DNA of 64,000 nucleotides from Sphingomonas colocasiae (GTDB lineage: Bacteria; Pseudomonadota; Alphaproteobacteria; Sphingomonadales; Sphingomonadaceae), in NCBI RefSeq assembly GCF_019880585.1, contig NZ_JAINVV010000004.1, positions 620,001-684,000 on the forward strand. Direction: 5' to 3'. The position numbers and the translations under genes are program-made. The notes under the pieces were generated by a model. The model was given only the letters and a program-made list of their open reading frames with translations. It did not search any database and was not told where the DNA came from. Positions 28,033 through 36,196 of the stretch are shown in pieces. Every line of letters starts with the position of its first letter. Within the stretch, counting starts at the first letter, position 1.

Positions 28033-30549
28033 ATGGGGTATCGGTTGCGTTCGGCGGTGACGGCCGCGCTCTGGCTTGTGTCGGCAAATGGCGCATATGC
28101 GCAAGGGGCGGCGCCGAAATCCGTGGGAGATGCCGCGCCCTCCGCCTTCAAGGGCACGGTCGCGCATGCCGGGCTGATGCGCGTCAATGTCGATGCCGAT
28201 AACGGTCGCGTGCTGGTCACCTTGCCCCGGCCGGGGACGGACGGCATCGCCGCACGCTATCTCTACACGCCGATGTTGCGATCGGGCCTGGGCGCTGCGC
28301 CGGCGGTGCTCGATCGCGGGCGGATCGGGGATACCCAGCTTCTGGTCTTCCGCCGCATCGGCAAGAAGATCGCGATCGAGTTCGAGAATCCGCGCTTCCG
28401 CGTGCCCAACGCACCGGGCGCGCGATCGCCCGATTTCGCGACGTCCCTGGTCTGGATGGGCGAGATCGCGCATGTCGCCGCCGATGGCGCGATCACGGCC
28501 GATATCGCATCTTTCCTCGCCGCCGACATCCTCGGCATCGCGCGTGCGCTGGGGCAGGAGGGCGACGTGTTCGGCACCGGCAGCGGCCCGCAGGGCGCGG
28601 GGCGGGGCTTCCGCATCGATCCCGCGCTCTCGGCCGTCGATGCGGGCTCGGCCAAGGTCTTTCCCGGCAATGTCGAGATCGACGCGGTCCAGACCTATGT
28701 GTCCGATCAGCCGGGCGACGAGGTGGCGAATATCGCGCCCGATCCGCGCCGCGTGACGTTGAGCGTGCATCACAGCTTCGTGGCTTTGCCGCCGCCGGGT
28801 TTCCGTCCGCGTCCGCTCGATCCGCGGGTCGGCGGCATTTCCAGCCAGGCGGTGGATTACGGCGCGCCGCTGGGCGCGGACGTGGTGCGCGACTATGCCA
28901 ATCGCTTCCGTCTCGAAAAGCTCGATCCCGCCGCCCCGCGATCGCGCGTCAAGGCGCCGATCATCTGGTATGTCGATCGCGCGGCGCCCGAACCGATCCG
29001 TTCGGCGTTGATCGAGGGCGGCAATTGGTGGGGCAAGGCGTTCGACGCCGCCGGTTATATCGACGCCTTTGAAGTGCGGCTGCTGCCCGAAGGCGCGGAT
29101 CCGCTTGACGCGCGCTACAATATGATCAACTGGGTCGATCGCGCGACGCGCGGCTGGGCCTATGGCCAGCAGGTTGTGGATCCGCGCACGGGAGAGATCG
29201 TGCGCGGCATGGTCGTGCTCGGTTCCGAACGCGCGCGCCAGGATGTCGAGATCTATCAGGGACTGGTGGGCACCGCGTTGACGGGGCGGGGCGGCCCCAA
29301 CGATCCCGCGCAACTCGCGCTCGCCCGGTTGCGCCAGTTGAGCGCGCACGAGATCGGCCATTCGATTGGCTTCCAGCATAATTTCGCGGCGAGCACGCAG
29401 GATCGCGCGTCGGTGATGGATTATCCGGCGCCGCGCATCGGCCTGGTCGATGGCAAACCCGATCTGTCCGACGCCTATGGCGTGGGCATCGGCGCATGGG
29501 ACGTGGCGAGCGTGGATTGGCTTTATGGCGAGCCGGCGCCCGGCGCCGACCCGCAAGCCGCGCTCGATGCCAAGGCCGCCGCGATCGTCGCCGCCGGCTG
29601 GCGCTATGTGCAGGACGATAATGCGCGCGCCGCCGATACCGGCCAGCCATGGGCGGCCCTGTGGGACGACGGCTCCGATCCCGTCGCCGAACTGGACCGG
29701 ATGATGGCGGTGCGCCGCACCGCGATCGACACTTTCGGGCTGCGCAATCTGGCGCCCGGCGAAACCGTCGCCAATCTGCGCCGCCGGTTCGTGCCGATCT
29801 ACCTGCTCCATCGCTATCAGATGATCGCGGCGGCCAAGGCGGTGGGCGGTGTCGATTTCGCCTATTCCGTGGCGGGTGATGGTCGCGAGACCGCCGCACC
29901 GGCCCCCGCCGCCGTTCAGCGCGCCGCGATCACGGCGGTGCTGCGGACGATCGCGCCCGATGCATTGCGCCTGCCTTCAGCGACGTCGCTGTTGCTGTCG
30001 GCGCCGCGCAACGGCACCGGCAACCGCCAGTTCGATATCGAGCTGTTCGGCACGGCGGGTGGGCCGGTGTTCGATCCGCTGGTCGCCGCCGACACCGCCG
30101 CGGCGATGACGCTCGGCACATTGCTCGCGTCGAAGCGGCTTGCGCGGCTGGAGATCCAGCATGCTGCCGATCCCGCCATGCCGGGGGTTTCGGATCTGCT
30201 CGATGCGATCGAGGCACAGGCGGTGAACCTCCGGAGCGACGCGCTCGGCCGCCGCATCGCCACGCGCGCGATCGTCGCCATGGCGCAGGCCGCGCGCCGC
30301 ACGGATACCCCGCCCGAGGCGGCGGCGCTGCTGGGCGACCGGGTCCACCGCATCGCCCAGTCGCTGGCGAAGGGGCAGGGCAAGGGATCGGGCAGTGCCG
30401 ACGAGCGCGCCTGGGCGGCACAGATGTCGCGCCAGCTCCTCGATCCGCAGGCGCTCGACCGGCTGATCGCCGAACGCCCGCGCGCACCCGCGATCCCGCC
30501 GGGGGACCCGATCGGGGAAACCGACTGGATGGGGCCGCCGGGGCGGTGA
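28033..30549 (+). CDS. secreted zinc metalloprotease of the metzincin type (DUF5117/DUF4953-like)
   Basis: The 838-residue protein has a signal peptide (LRSAVTAALWLVSANGAYAQ). The zinc site is HEIGHSIGFQH (His439, Glu440, His443, His449), the full HExxHxxGxxH pattern. DRASVMDYPAP downstream is a Met-turn, so a metzincin fold is supported. The long N-terminal region (about 40-380) matches the DUF5117-type module found before this protease in Bacteroidetes and sphingomonads. The C-terminal region (about 560-830) is mostly helical. It is probably exported to the periplasm or surface to digest peptides. It stands alone and is divergent from the GFA-family gene, with 88 bases between. Confidence 0.88.
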   Translation: MGYRLRSAVTAALWLVSANGAYAQGAAPKSVGDAAPSAFKGTVAHAGLMRVNVDADNGRVLVTLPRPGTDGIAARYLYTPMLRSGLGAAPAVLDRGRIGDTQLLVFRRIGKKIAIEFENPRFRVPNAPGARSPDFATSLVWMGEIAHVAADGAITADIASFLAADILGIARALGQEGDVFGTGSGPQGAGRGFRIDPALSAVDAGSAKVFPGNVEIDAVQTYVSDQPGDEVANIAPDPRRVTLSVHHSFVALPPPGFRPRPLDPRVGGISSQAVDYGAPLGADVVRDYANRFRLEKLDPAAPRSRVKAPIIWYVDRAAPEPIRSALIEGGNWWGKAFDAAGYIDAFEVRLLPEGADPLDARYNMINWVDRATRGWAYGQQVVDPRTGEIVRGMVVLGSERARQDVEIYQGLVGTALTGRGGPNDPAQLALARLRQLSAHEIGHSIGFQHNFAASTQDRASVMDYPAPRIGLVDGKPDLSDAYGVGIGAWDVASVDWLYGEPAPGADPQAALDAKAAAIVAAGWRYVQDDNARAADTGQPWAALWDDGSDPVAELDRMMAVRRTAIDTFGLRNLAPGETVANLRRRFVPIYLLHRYQMIAAAKAVGGVDFAYSVAGDGRETAAPAPAAVQRAAITAVLRTIAPDALRLPSATSLLLSAPRNGTGNRQFDIELFGTAGGPVFDPLVAADTAAAMTLGTLLASKRLARLEIQHAADPAMPGVSDLLDAIEAQAVNLRSDALGRRIATRAIVAMAQAARRTDTPPEAAALLGDRVHRIAQSLAKGQGKGSGSADERAWAAQMSRQLLDPQALDRLIAERPRAPAIPPGDPIGETDWMGPPGR

Positions 30550-30637
30550 GGCGTCTGTTCCAATTTTCGATGGCTCCGTCTAGCGTGCACCATCGCATGC
30601 AGTTCGGTCGTAGGCGCATGTGACTGAGAGACCCGCG

Positions 30638-30661
30638 CGCTCCCGCTTACATATGGGAGCG
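30638..30661 (+). promoter_or_regulatory. hairpin holding the ribosome binding site of the next gene
   Basis: CGCTCCC (30638-30644) pairs with GGGAGCG (30655-30661) around a 10-base loop. The GGGAG at 30655-30659 is the ribosome binding site for the ATG at 30666, with a 6-base spacer. It lies in the 3' arm and would be hidden in the folded state. This is the same arrangement as at 1963-1983, before another unknown gene. Confidence 0.5.
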
Positions 30662-30665
30662 AGCG

Positions 30666-31286
30666 ATGACCGTCATGTCAGCTGGCCGCGAGCGCGGATT
30701 CCAGCCCGCCGGCGCCATGTCCGCGAAGAGCCAGTCGGGGGACGCAGCGGTTGCTCTTGCATACGCCACGCTGAGCCGGGGCGCGCGATTCCTGGGCGCG
30801 GGACTGGTGATCTCTCCGGTCGCGTACAGGGCATATCCGATGGCCTATGGTGCGAAAGTACTTGGAAACGGGCTTCGCGAACTGGATCGTTTCCTCAACA
30901 TATTGATCGGGGAGGTGGCGCGGGCCTGCGGCGCTCCCGTTTCGCCGAACGAGCGCAACACCGCGAACAAGCTTCGTCGGCTGCGTCACGCGCTGGCGGT
31001 CAGCGATTCCGATCATGCGCGCCTCGTCGCAATGGGCCGATCGCGCGACTGCCTGTTCCACTGTTCGGGCAGGGTCCATCGGGGCGACCGCCCGGGCGAC
31101 TCCCGGATTACCGCTGGCTGGCCGGAGGCCGTGCCCCACCGCGTCGCGGTGGGTGGAGAACTGACCATGACCGCCAGCGAGCTCGCTGAAATCTGCGACT
31201 TCTATGTCGCGATTGCGGACGGCCTGATGCCATTGGCATCGGTGCCGCATCGTTCGGCCCGAACGAGCCTCAATCCACCGGCATGA
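30666..31286 (+). CDS. hypothetical protein
   Basis: I do not recognise this 206-residue protein. It has a GGGAG ribosome binding site 6 bases before the ATG. The middle is helical and basic (VLGNGLRELDRFLNILIGEV, then SPNERNTANKLRRLRHALAV). A His/Cys segment RDCLFHCSGRVHRGDRPG follows. There is no signal peptide, and the hydrophobic stretch ARFLGAGLVISPVAYRAYPM is weak. Its end overlaps the end of the convergent Anbu gene by 17 bases. The opposite strand also has an open frame of similar size, but its composition looks like a shadow. Confidence in the gene is moderate. Confidence 0.6.
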   Translation: MTVMSAGRERGFQPAGAMSAKSQSGDAAVALAYATLSRGARFLGAGLVISPVAYRAYPMAYGAKVLGNGLRELDRFLNILIGEVARACGAPVSPNERNTANKLRRLRHALAVSDSDHARLVAMGRSRDCLFHCSGRVHRGDRPGDSRITAGWPEAVPHRVAVGGELTMTASELAEICDFYVAIADGLMPLASVPHRSARTSLNPPA

Positions 31287-32019
31287 ACGGCGGATCGGGG
31301 ATCGTCGCGCGCGCTTCGTTGAGCAGCATGCCCCAGCGCACCGACAGGTCGTTGAAGTAACGATCGTCCCAGTCGATGCGGCGGCGGATATCGGGCTGGG
31401 TGCGGTCCGCCGGGATCACGATCAGGTCCAGCGGGCGGCCGACCGCCAGGTTCGATCGCATCGTGCTGTCGAACGAGATCAGCCCAACCTTCACCACTTC
31501 GCCGAGCGAGGTGGTGTAGGAAAGCGCGCGATCGAGGATCGGCTTGCCGTATTTGGTCTCGCCGATCTGCAGGAACGGCGTTTCCGGATAGCATTCGATG
31601 AAATTGCCCTGGCTGTAGATCATGTAGAGGCGAAGCTGCTCGCCGCCGATGCTGCCGCCGATCAGGAAGGAGACGCCGGTATTGATGCTGGTGCCCTGCA
31701 GCGTGCTTTCCAGATCGCTGCGGGCATGGTGGATCGCCTCGCCGACAAGCTGGGCCGCGCGGAAGATAGTCGGCATATCCTCGATCCGCCGCACCTGGCC
31801 TTCATGCTGGGGATCGGGCAGTCCTTCGCGCAGCATCGCCAGCGCGGACTGGGTGACCGAGAGATTGCCCGCCGTCATCGCGACCACGATGCCGCGTTCG
31901 CCGTCTTCCAGCATATGCAGCTTGCGATAGGTGGAGATGCTGTCGACGCCCGCATTGGTCCGGGTGTCGGCGATCATCACCAGGCCGGCCTCGACGAGCA
32001 TTCCAACACAATAGGTCAT
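31270..32019 (-). CDS. Anbu proteasome-like Ntn peptidase
   Basis: The 249-residue protein is a proteasome-type N-terminal nucleophile hydrolase of the Anbu (BPH) group. The start MTYCVGMLVEAGLVMIADTR puts Thr2 first after removal of Met, and the core RTNAGVDSISTYRKLHML has the proteasome-like Asp and Lys positions. Anbu forms open helical rings in reported structures. Its substrates are unknown. The gene is the last of a four-gene minus-strand set (ATP-grasp, alpha-E, transglutaminase, Anbu), an arrangement seen in many bacteria. The transglutaminase gene ends 6 bases upstream. A role in processing an enzyme-made peptide has been proposed for such operons. Confidence 0.92.
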   Translation of the reverse strand: MTYCVGMLVEAGLVMIADTRTNAGVDSISTYRKLHMLEDGERGIVVAMTAGNLSVTQSALAMLREGLPDPQHEGQVRRIEDMPTIFRAAQLVGEAIHHARSDLESTLQGTSINTGVSFLIGGSIGGEQLRLYMIYSQGNFIECYPETPFLQIGETKYGKPILDRALSYTTSLGEVVKVGLISFDSTMRSNLAVGRPLDLIVIPADRTQPDIRRRIDWDDRYFNDLSVRWGMLLNEARATIPDPPFMPVD

Positions 32020-32025
32020 CGTCGC

Positions 32026-32850
32026 TTAATTCTGCTGCTGGCTCTGGGACATGCTGACGCGCACCGCGACGGACAGGTTTTCATGGCCGCCGCCGGTACG
32101 CGCCCCGGATAGCGGAGCCGCGGCGGCATAGTCCAGCCCCGTGGCGACGCGGACATAGGCGTCGTCGCCGCAGATGCCGTTGGCGGGATCGAAGGCGATC
32201 CAGCCGAAACCCGTGACATAGGCCTCCGTCCAGGCATGGGCGGCGGGCTGTTCCTCCAGCCCGTCGCGGCGGAACAGATGGCCGGAGACATAGCGCGCGG
32301 GCGTGCCCATCGCGCGCGCCGCCGCGCAGAAGATATGCGCGAAATCCTGGCACACGCCGTGGCCCGCCTCGAACGCCGATCCGGCATCGGTATCGACCTG
32401 CGTCTTGCCCGGATCGAAGCGCATCCGCCGGTTGAGCTCGCGATTGAGCAGGTGCAGCCGGGAAAGCTCGTCCTTCTCCACTTCGGCCAGTCGCGTCGCG
32501 AGATCGACGATCGCGCCATTGGGCCGGCTGAGCGGAGTCGATCGCAGGAAGATCGCGGGCGGCAGCGGCTCGGGCGCATCGCGGATCACGCCGGCGGTGT
32601 CGTCGGTGAACACTTCTCCCCACACATTGACGCTGACATGATCGACCGGGCCGGGCACGTAGAGCATCGTCACCTTGTTGCCATAGCCGTCGACATGGTT
32701 GCGCAGCCGCGCATCGCATTCCACGTCGAGCGTCCAGTTGACGATGATCTGCCCGGCATGGCTGTCCGGCGTCACGCGCAGCAACTGGATGATCCGCGTC
32801 TGCGGCTGGCTGAACCGATAGTCGGTGCGATAGTCGATCGTCAGGTGCAT
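32026..32850 (-). CDS. transglutaminase-family protein of the Anbu operon
   Basis: The 274 residues carry an N-terminal beta domain (MHLTIDYRTDYRFSQPQTRI) and a C-terminal transglutaminase-like papain-fold domain. The triad is visible: Cys in GHGVCQDFAHIF, His in PAAHAWTEAYV and Asp in WIAFDPANGIC. Proteins of this type may act as peptidases or amide-bond-forming enzymes. The alpha-E gene ends 6 bases upstream, and the Anbu gene starts 6 bases downstream. Members of this family are nearly always found with alpha-E and circularly permuted ATP-grasp proteins. The reaction is unknown. Confidence 0.93.
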   Translation of the reverse strand: MHLTIDYRTDYRFSQPQTRIIQLLRVTPDSHAGQIIVNWTLDVECDARLRNHVDGYGNKVTMLYVPGPVDHVSVNVWGEVFTDDTAGVIRDAPEPLPPAIFLRSTPLSRPNGAIVDLATRLAEVEKDELSRLHLLNRELNRRMRFDPGKTQVDTDAGSAFEAGHGVCQDFAHIFCAAARAMGTPARYVSGHLFRRDGLEEQPAAHAWTEAYVTGFGWIAFDPANGICGDDAYVRVATGLDYAAAAPLSGARTGGGHENLSVAVRVSMSQSQQQN

Positions 32851-32856
32851 GGGGCC

Positions 32857-33804
32857 TCAGGTGAACCGGAACTGCTCGGCGATTGCAGCATCCAGCTCGT
32901 TATTGTCACGAATGAAGCCCAGCAGGAACTGGTGAAGCCCGTTCTGGAAGACGCTGTCGATGGTCAGCCGCTCCAGTGCCGCCTCGCGCCGGCGCGCCAG
33001 CCGGTCGGCCTGGCCCTGTTTGCCGATCGCGCCCGCGATGGCGCTGAGCATCTGACTGGCCTCGTCCGCCGTCGCGACCAGCGATCGTGGCATCGCGCGG
33101 CGGAAGATCAGCATCTCCGCGACCAGCCAGGGCTTCAATCCCTCGGGATAAAGCATGTGATAGGCGGTCCGCGCGGAGACGACCTGCAACAGCGTCAGCC
33201 ATTGGTCGCGGTCGATCAGGCCGCCCACTTTCTCACCCTCGGGCAGCAGCAGGTGATATTTCACGTCGAGCAGCCGGGCGGTCGCCTCGCCGCGCTCGAT
33301 GATCGATCCCAGCTTCACGAACCAATAGGATTCGCTGTGGAGCATGCGGTTGATCGCGCCTTCGAAGCCGCGCGCTTCCGCCTTGATCTGGTCCGCCAGG
33401 TTGAGCGTCGCCTGGGTGCCGCCCGTGCTGGTGCGGCCTTTCAGATTGTTCCAGGCGCGGTTGATCGTTTCCCATGCCTCGCGCGTCAGCGCGACGCGGG
33501 CGGCGCGGGCATTGGAGCGCGCGGTCTGGATGCAGGACCGGATCGAGCTGGGATTGTTTTCGTCGAGCGCCAGATAGCGGCTGACATGCATGGGCGAGAT
33601 CGTCTCGCCCGTCGCCTTGAAGCCCTGCGCGGCGGACGCGACGGCGAGTGCGCTCGTCCAGGCGCCCATGCCGGCGGGGCGGGCGGAGAGCGAGTCGAGC
33701 CGGATCGTCGCTTCCAGCAGCCGCGCGGTGAATTCCGCGCGTTCGACATAGCGGCCGATCCAGTAGAGATTGGCGGCGGTGCGCGACAGCATGATCAGGC
33801 TCAT
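32857..33804 (-). CDS. alpha-E domain protein (DUF403)
   Basis: The 315-residue protein is almost all helix and matches the alpha-E (DUF403) family. Conserved features are the start LSRTAANLYWIGRYVERAEF and the later ESYWFVKLGSIIERGEATAR. Each carries an Arg-Glu pair in a similar helix, which suggests an internal repeat. No catalytic mechanism is established. Alpha-E proteins occur with circularly permuted ATP-grasp ligases and transglutaminases and may hold the ligase product or substrate. Its ATG overlaps the ATP-grasp stop by 4 bases (33801-33804), so the two proteins are coupled and probably made in equal amounts. Confidence 0.95.
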   Translation of the reverse strand: MSLIMLSRTAANLYWIGRYVERAEFTARLLEATIRLDSLSARPAGMGAWTSALAVASAAQGFKATGETISPMHVSRYLALDENNPSSIRSCIQTARSNARAARVALTREAWETINRAWNNLKGRTSTGGTQATLNLADQIKAEARGFEGAINRMLHSESYWFVKLGSIIERGEATARLLDVKYHLLLPEGEKVGGLIDRDQWLTLLQVVSARTAYHMLYPEGLKPWLVAEMLIFRRAMPRSLVATADEASQMLSAIAGAIGKQGQADRLARRREAALERLTIDSVFQNGLHQFLLGFIRDNNELDAAIAEQFRFT

Positions 33805-35378
33805 CGCGCGGCCCCCGGAGACTGGGACTGGGTTTGCGATGGGGCCTGGGATTGTGGCTGGGATCGAGACTGGCCGGCGTCGTCGTCCATCAGCACGAAA
33901 CTGTCCTTGGTGCCGCCGCCCTGGCTGGAATTGACGACCAAAGATCCTTCCTTGAGCGCGACGCGCGTCAGCCCGCCCGGCGTGACGGTGATGCCGTCGC
34001 GGCCCGTGAGCAGGAAGGGACGGAAATCGACATGGCGTGGGGCGATGCCCTTGGCCGTCCAGGTCGGCACCGTCGAGAGCGCCAATGTCGGCTGCGCGAT
34101 ATAGCGCGCGGGCTCGGCCTTCAGCGCGGCGCGGAAATCCTCGATCTCGGCGCGGCTCGCGGTGGGGCCGACCAGCATGCCATAGCCGCCCGAACCATCG
34201 ACCAGCTTGACGACAAGCTGTTCGAGATTGTCGAGCACATATTTGAGCGCTTCCGGCTCGCGGCAGCGCCAGGTTTCGACATTGGGAAGCTTGGCCTCCC
34301 CGCCCGAATAATATTTCACGATCTCCGGCATATAGCTGTAGATCGCCTTGTCGTCGGCGATGCCGGTGCCGGGCGCGTTGACGATGGTGACGTTGCCCGC
34401 CTGCCAGGCGGACATCAGCCCCGCGACGCCCAGCATCGAATCCGGGCGGAAGACCAGTGGATCCAGGAAGTCGTCGTCGACGCGGCGATAGATCACGTCC
34501 ACGCGCACGCGGCCGGAGATCGTGCGCATATAGACGACGTCCTCGTCGACCTCGAGGTCGGATCCCTCGACCAGCGCGATGCCCATCGTATCGGCGAGGA
34601 AGCTGTGTTCGTAAAAGGCCGAGTTGAAATGGCCGGGGGTCAGCAGCACGCAGACCGGATCGCGCCGCGCGCTTTCGGGCGCGACCGAAACGAGGGTGCG
34701 GAACAGCGAGTCGTTATAGGTATCGACCGGACGGATCGGATAGGTTTCGAACAATTCGGGGCACAGCCGCAGCATCGCCTCGCGATTCTCGATCATGTAG
34801 CTGACGCCCGATGGCGTGCGGGCATTGTCCTCCAGCACGAAGAACGCGTCGGGGCCGGTGCGCACCAGATCGATCCCGCAGATATGCGCATGGATGTCGT
34901 GCGGCGGCCGCGCGGCAGATGCCGGAATGCAATATTGCGGGTTGGTGAAGATCAGTTCCGGCGGGATGATGCCGTCCGCCAGGATGCGCTGCGGCCCGTA
35001 TATGTCCTTCAGAAAGGCGTTGAGCGCCTCGACGCGCTGGACCAGCCCTTCGGAGAGCGATGCCCATTCGGTAGCGGTGAAGATGCGCGGCACGATGTCG
35101 AACGGGATAATGCGTTCCGCGCTGTCTTCTTCGCCATAGACGGCGAAGGTGATGCCGAGATCGCGGAAATATTGTTCGGCGGCGCCCTGCCTTCGTTCGA
35201 ATTCGGCGCGCGATGTCGCCTTTGTCCAGGCGGCCAGTTCCTCCAGGCCCGGGCGGGCGTGGCGCCGTGCGCCGAAGCCCCAGATCTCGTCGAATGTCCC
35301 GCGTGATGCCATGCCCGTGATATCGAACCCGCTTCCCCAGTTGCGTTCCGAACGCGAGACTGCACGGCTTTGTTGCAT
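33801..35378 (-). CDS. circularly permuted type 2 ATP-grasp protein
   Basis: The 525-residue protein belongs to the circularly permuted ATP-grasp family (DUF404/DUF407), predicted peptide or amide ligases. Matching features are TFDEIWGFGARRHARPGLEE near the start, IFTATEWASLSEGLVQRVEA, and GIDLVRTGPDAFFVLEDNAR. VYMRTISGRVRVDVIYRRVD and VKLVDGSGGYGMLVGP are the nucleotide-binding parts. The end is low-complexity Ser/Gln/Pro (SQPQSQAPSQTQSQSPG), an odd tail. An ATG at 35312 (MASRGTFDE) may be the true start, because the first 22 residues look unlike the family and lack a ribosome binding site. The phzF gene ends 23 bases upstream. Confidence 0.93.
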   Translation of the reverse strand: MQQSRAVSRSERNWGSGFDITGMASRGTFDEIWGFGARRHARPGLEELAAWTKATSRAEFERRQGAAEQYFRDLGITFAVYGEEDSAERIIPFDIVPRIFTATEWASLSEGLVQRVEALNAFLKDIYGPQRILADGIIPPELIFTNPQYCIPASAARPPHDIHAHICGIDLVRTGPDAFFVLEDNARTPSGVSYMIENREAMLRLCPELFETYPIRPVDTYNDSLFRTLVSVAPESARRDPVCVLLTPGHFNSAFYEHSFLADTMGIALVEGSDLEVDEDVVYMRTISGRVRVDVIYRRVDDDFLDPLVFRPDSMLGVAGLMSAWQAGNVTIVNAPGTGIADDKAIYSYMPEIVKYYSGGEAKLPNVETWRCREPEALKYVLDNLEQLVVKLVDGSGGYGMLVGPTASRAEIEDFRAALKAEPARYIAQPTLALSTVPTWTAKGIAPRHVDFRPFLLTGRDGITVTPGGLTRVALKEGSLVVNSSQGGGTKDSFVLMDDDAGQSRSQPQSQAPSQTQSQSPGAAR

Positions 35379-35401
35379 CGCACAAGGGGGCGTTCATGCA
35401 C

Positions 35402-36196
35402 TCAAAGCATGAAGCTGCCTTCGATCACGGTGACGCAGCGGCCGCCCAGGATCACGCGATCGCCATCGAGCCGGCAAGTCAGGTGCCCGCCGCGGCGGCT
35501 GGCCTGATAGGCGGTGAACTCTGTCCTCCCCAGCCGCTTCGCCCAATAGGGTACCGAAACGGCGTGCGCCGATCCCGTGACGGGATCCTCGTCGACACCG
35601 ACACCGGGGCCAAAGGCGCGGCTGACGATATCGGTCTTGTCGCCCGGCGCGGTGACGACGGTCAGCACGTCACCATCGGCGGCGAGCGCGCGGAAGTCGG
35701 GTCGGATCGCGCGGACGGTCGCTTCATCCTCCACCACGATCAGGCCGTAGCGGCTCGAATGCCATAGCGTCTCGACCGCGCCGGCAAGCCCGAGCGCCGC
35801 GACCAGATCGGGCAGGGGCCTGGGCTCGGGCGTCCAGACGGGAAGGGCGAGCGCATAGCCGTCGCTTTCGCGCGCGACTTCGAGCACGCCCGCCCGGCGC
35901 GTGCGGAAGCGCACCGCCGGCCGCGCCGGATCGGCCGAAAGCACGACATGGCCGCTGGCGAGCGTCGCATGGCCGCACAAGGTCACTTCGCCGCCCGGTG
36001 TGAACCAGCGCAGTTCATAATCGGCTTCACCGCTTGCATCGGGCAGGATGAAGGCGGTTTCGGACAGATTATTCTCCCCCGCGATCGCCAGCAGCACATC
36101 GTCGTCGAGCCAGGCGTCCAGCGGCATCACCGCCGCCGGATTGCCGGTGAAGGGGCGATCGGCAAAGGCATCGACCTGGATGATGGGCAGTTTCAT
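35402..36196 (-). CDS. PhzF-family epimerase/isomerase-like protein
   Basis: The 264-residue protein has the two-lobed diaminopimelate-epimerase-like fold of PhzF. The conserved start is IIQVDAFADRPFTGNPAAVM, and the catalytic Glu lies in NNLSETAFI. ELRWFTPGGEVTLCGHATLA and the later FGPGVGVDEDPVTGSAH are the usual lobes. Outside phenazine producers, the substrate is unknown; no phenazine genes are seen here. Its ATG overlaps the upstream CDF stop (ATGA, 36193-36196). It sits 23 bases before the ATP-grasp gene, so it may be part of the same transcript as the Anbu set. Whether it works with them is not shown. Confidence 0.92.
   Translation of the reverse strand: MKLPIIQVDAFADRPFTGNPAAVMPLDAWLDDDVLLAIAGENNLSETAFILPDASGEADYELRWFTPGGEVTLCGHATLASGHVVLSADPARPAVRFRTRRAGVLEVARESDGYALALPVWTPEPRPLPDLVAALGLAGAVETLWHSSRYGLIVVEDEATVRAIRPDFRALAADGDVLTVVTAPGDKTDIVSRAFGPGVGVDEDPVTGSAHAVSVPYWAKRLGRTEFTAYQASRRGGHLTCRLDGDRVILGGRCVTVIEGSFML

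Noticed and set aside
30678-31250. A 190-codon minus-strand frame opposite the unknown gene at 30666
   Set aside because: It has no ribosome binding site and reads as a shadow, although the plus-strand gene is itself only moderately certain.
32236-34104. A 622-codon open frame on the plus strand opposite the transglutaminase and alpha-E genes
   Set aside because: It spans two real genes on the other strand and shows no family features; long antisense frames are expected at this GC content.
35402-36196. Phenazine biosynthesis
   Set aside because: Only a PhzF-fold protein is present; no phzABCDEG genes are seen.
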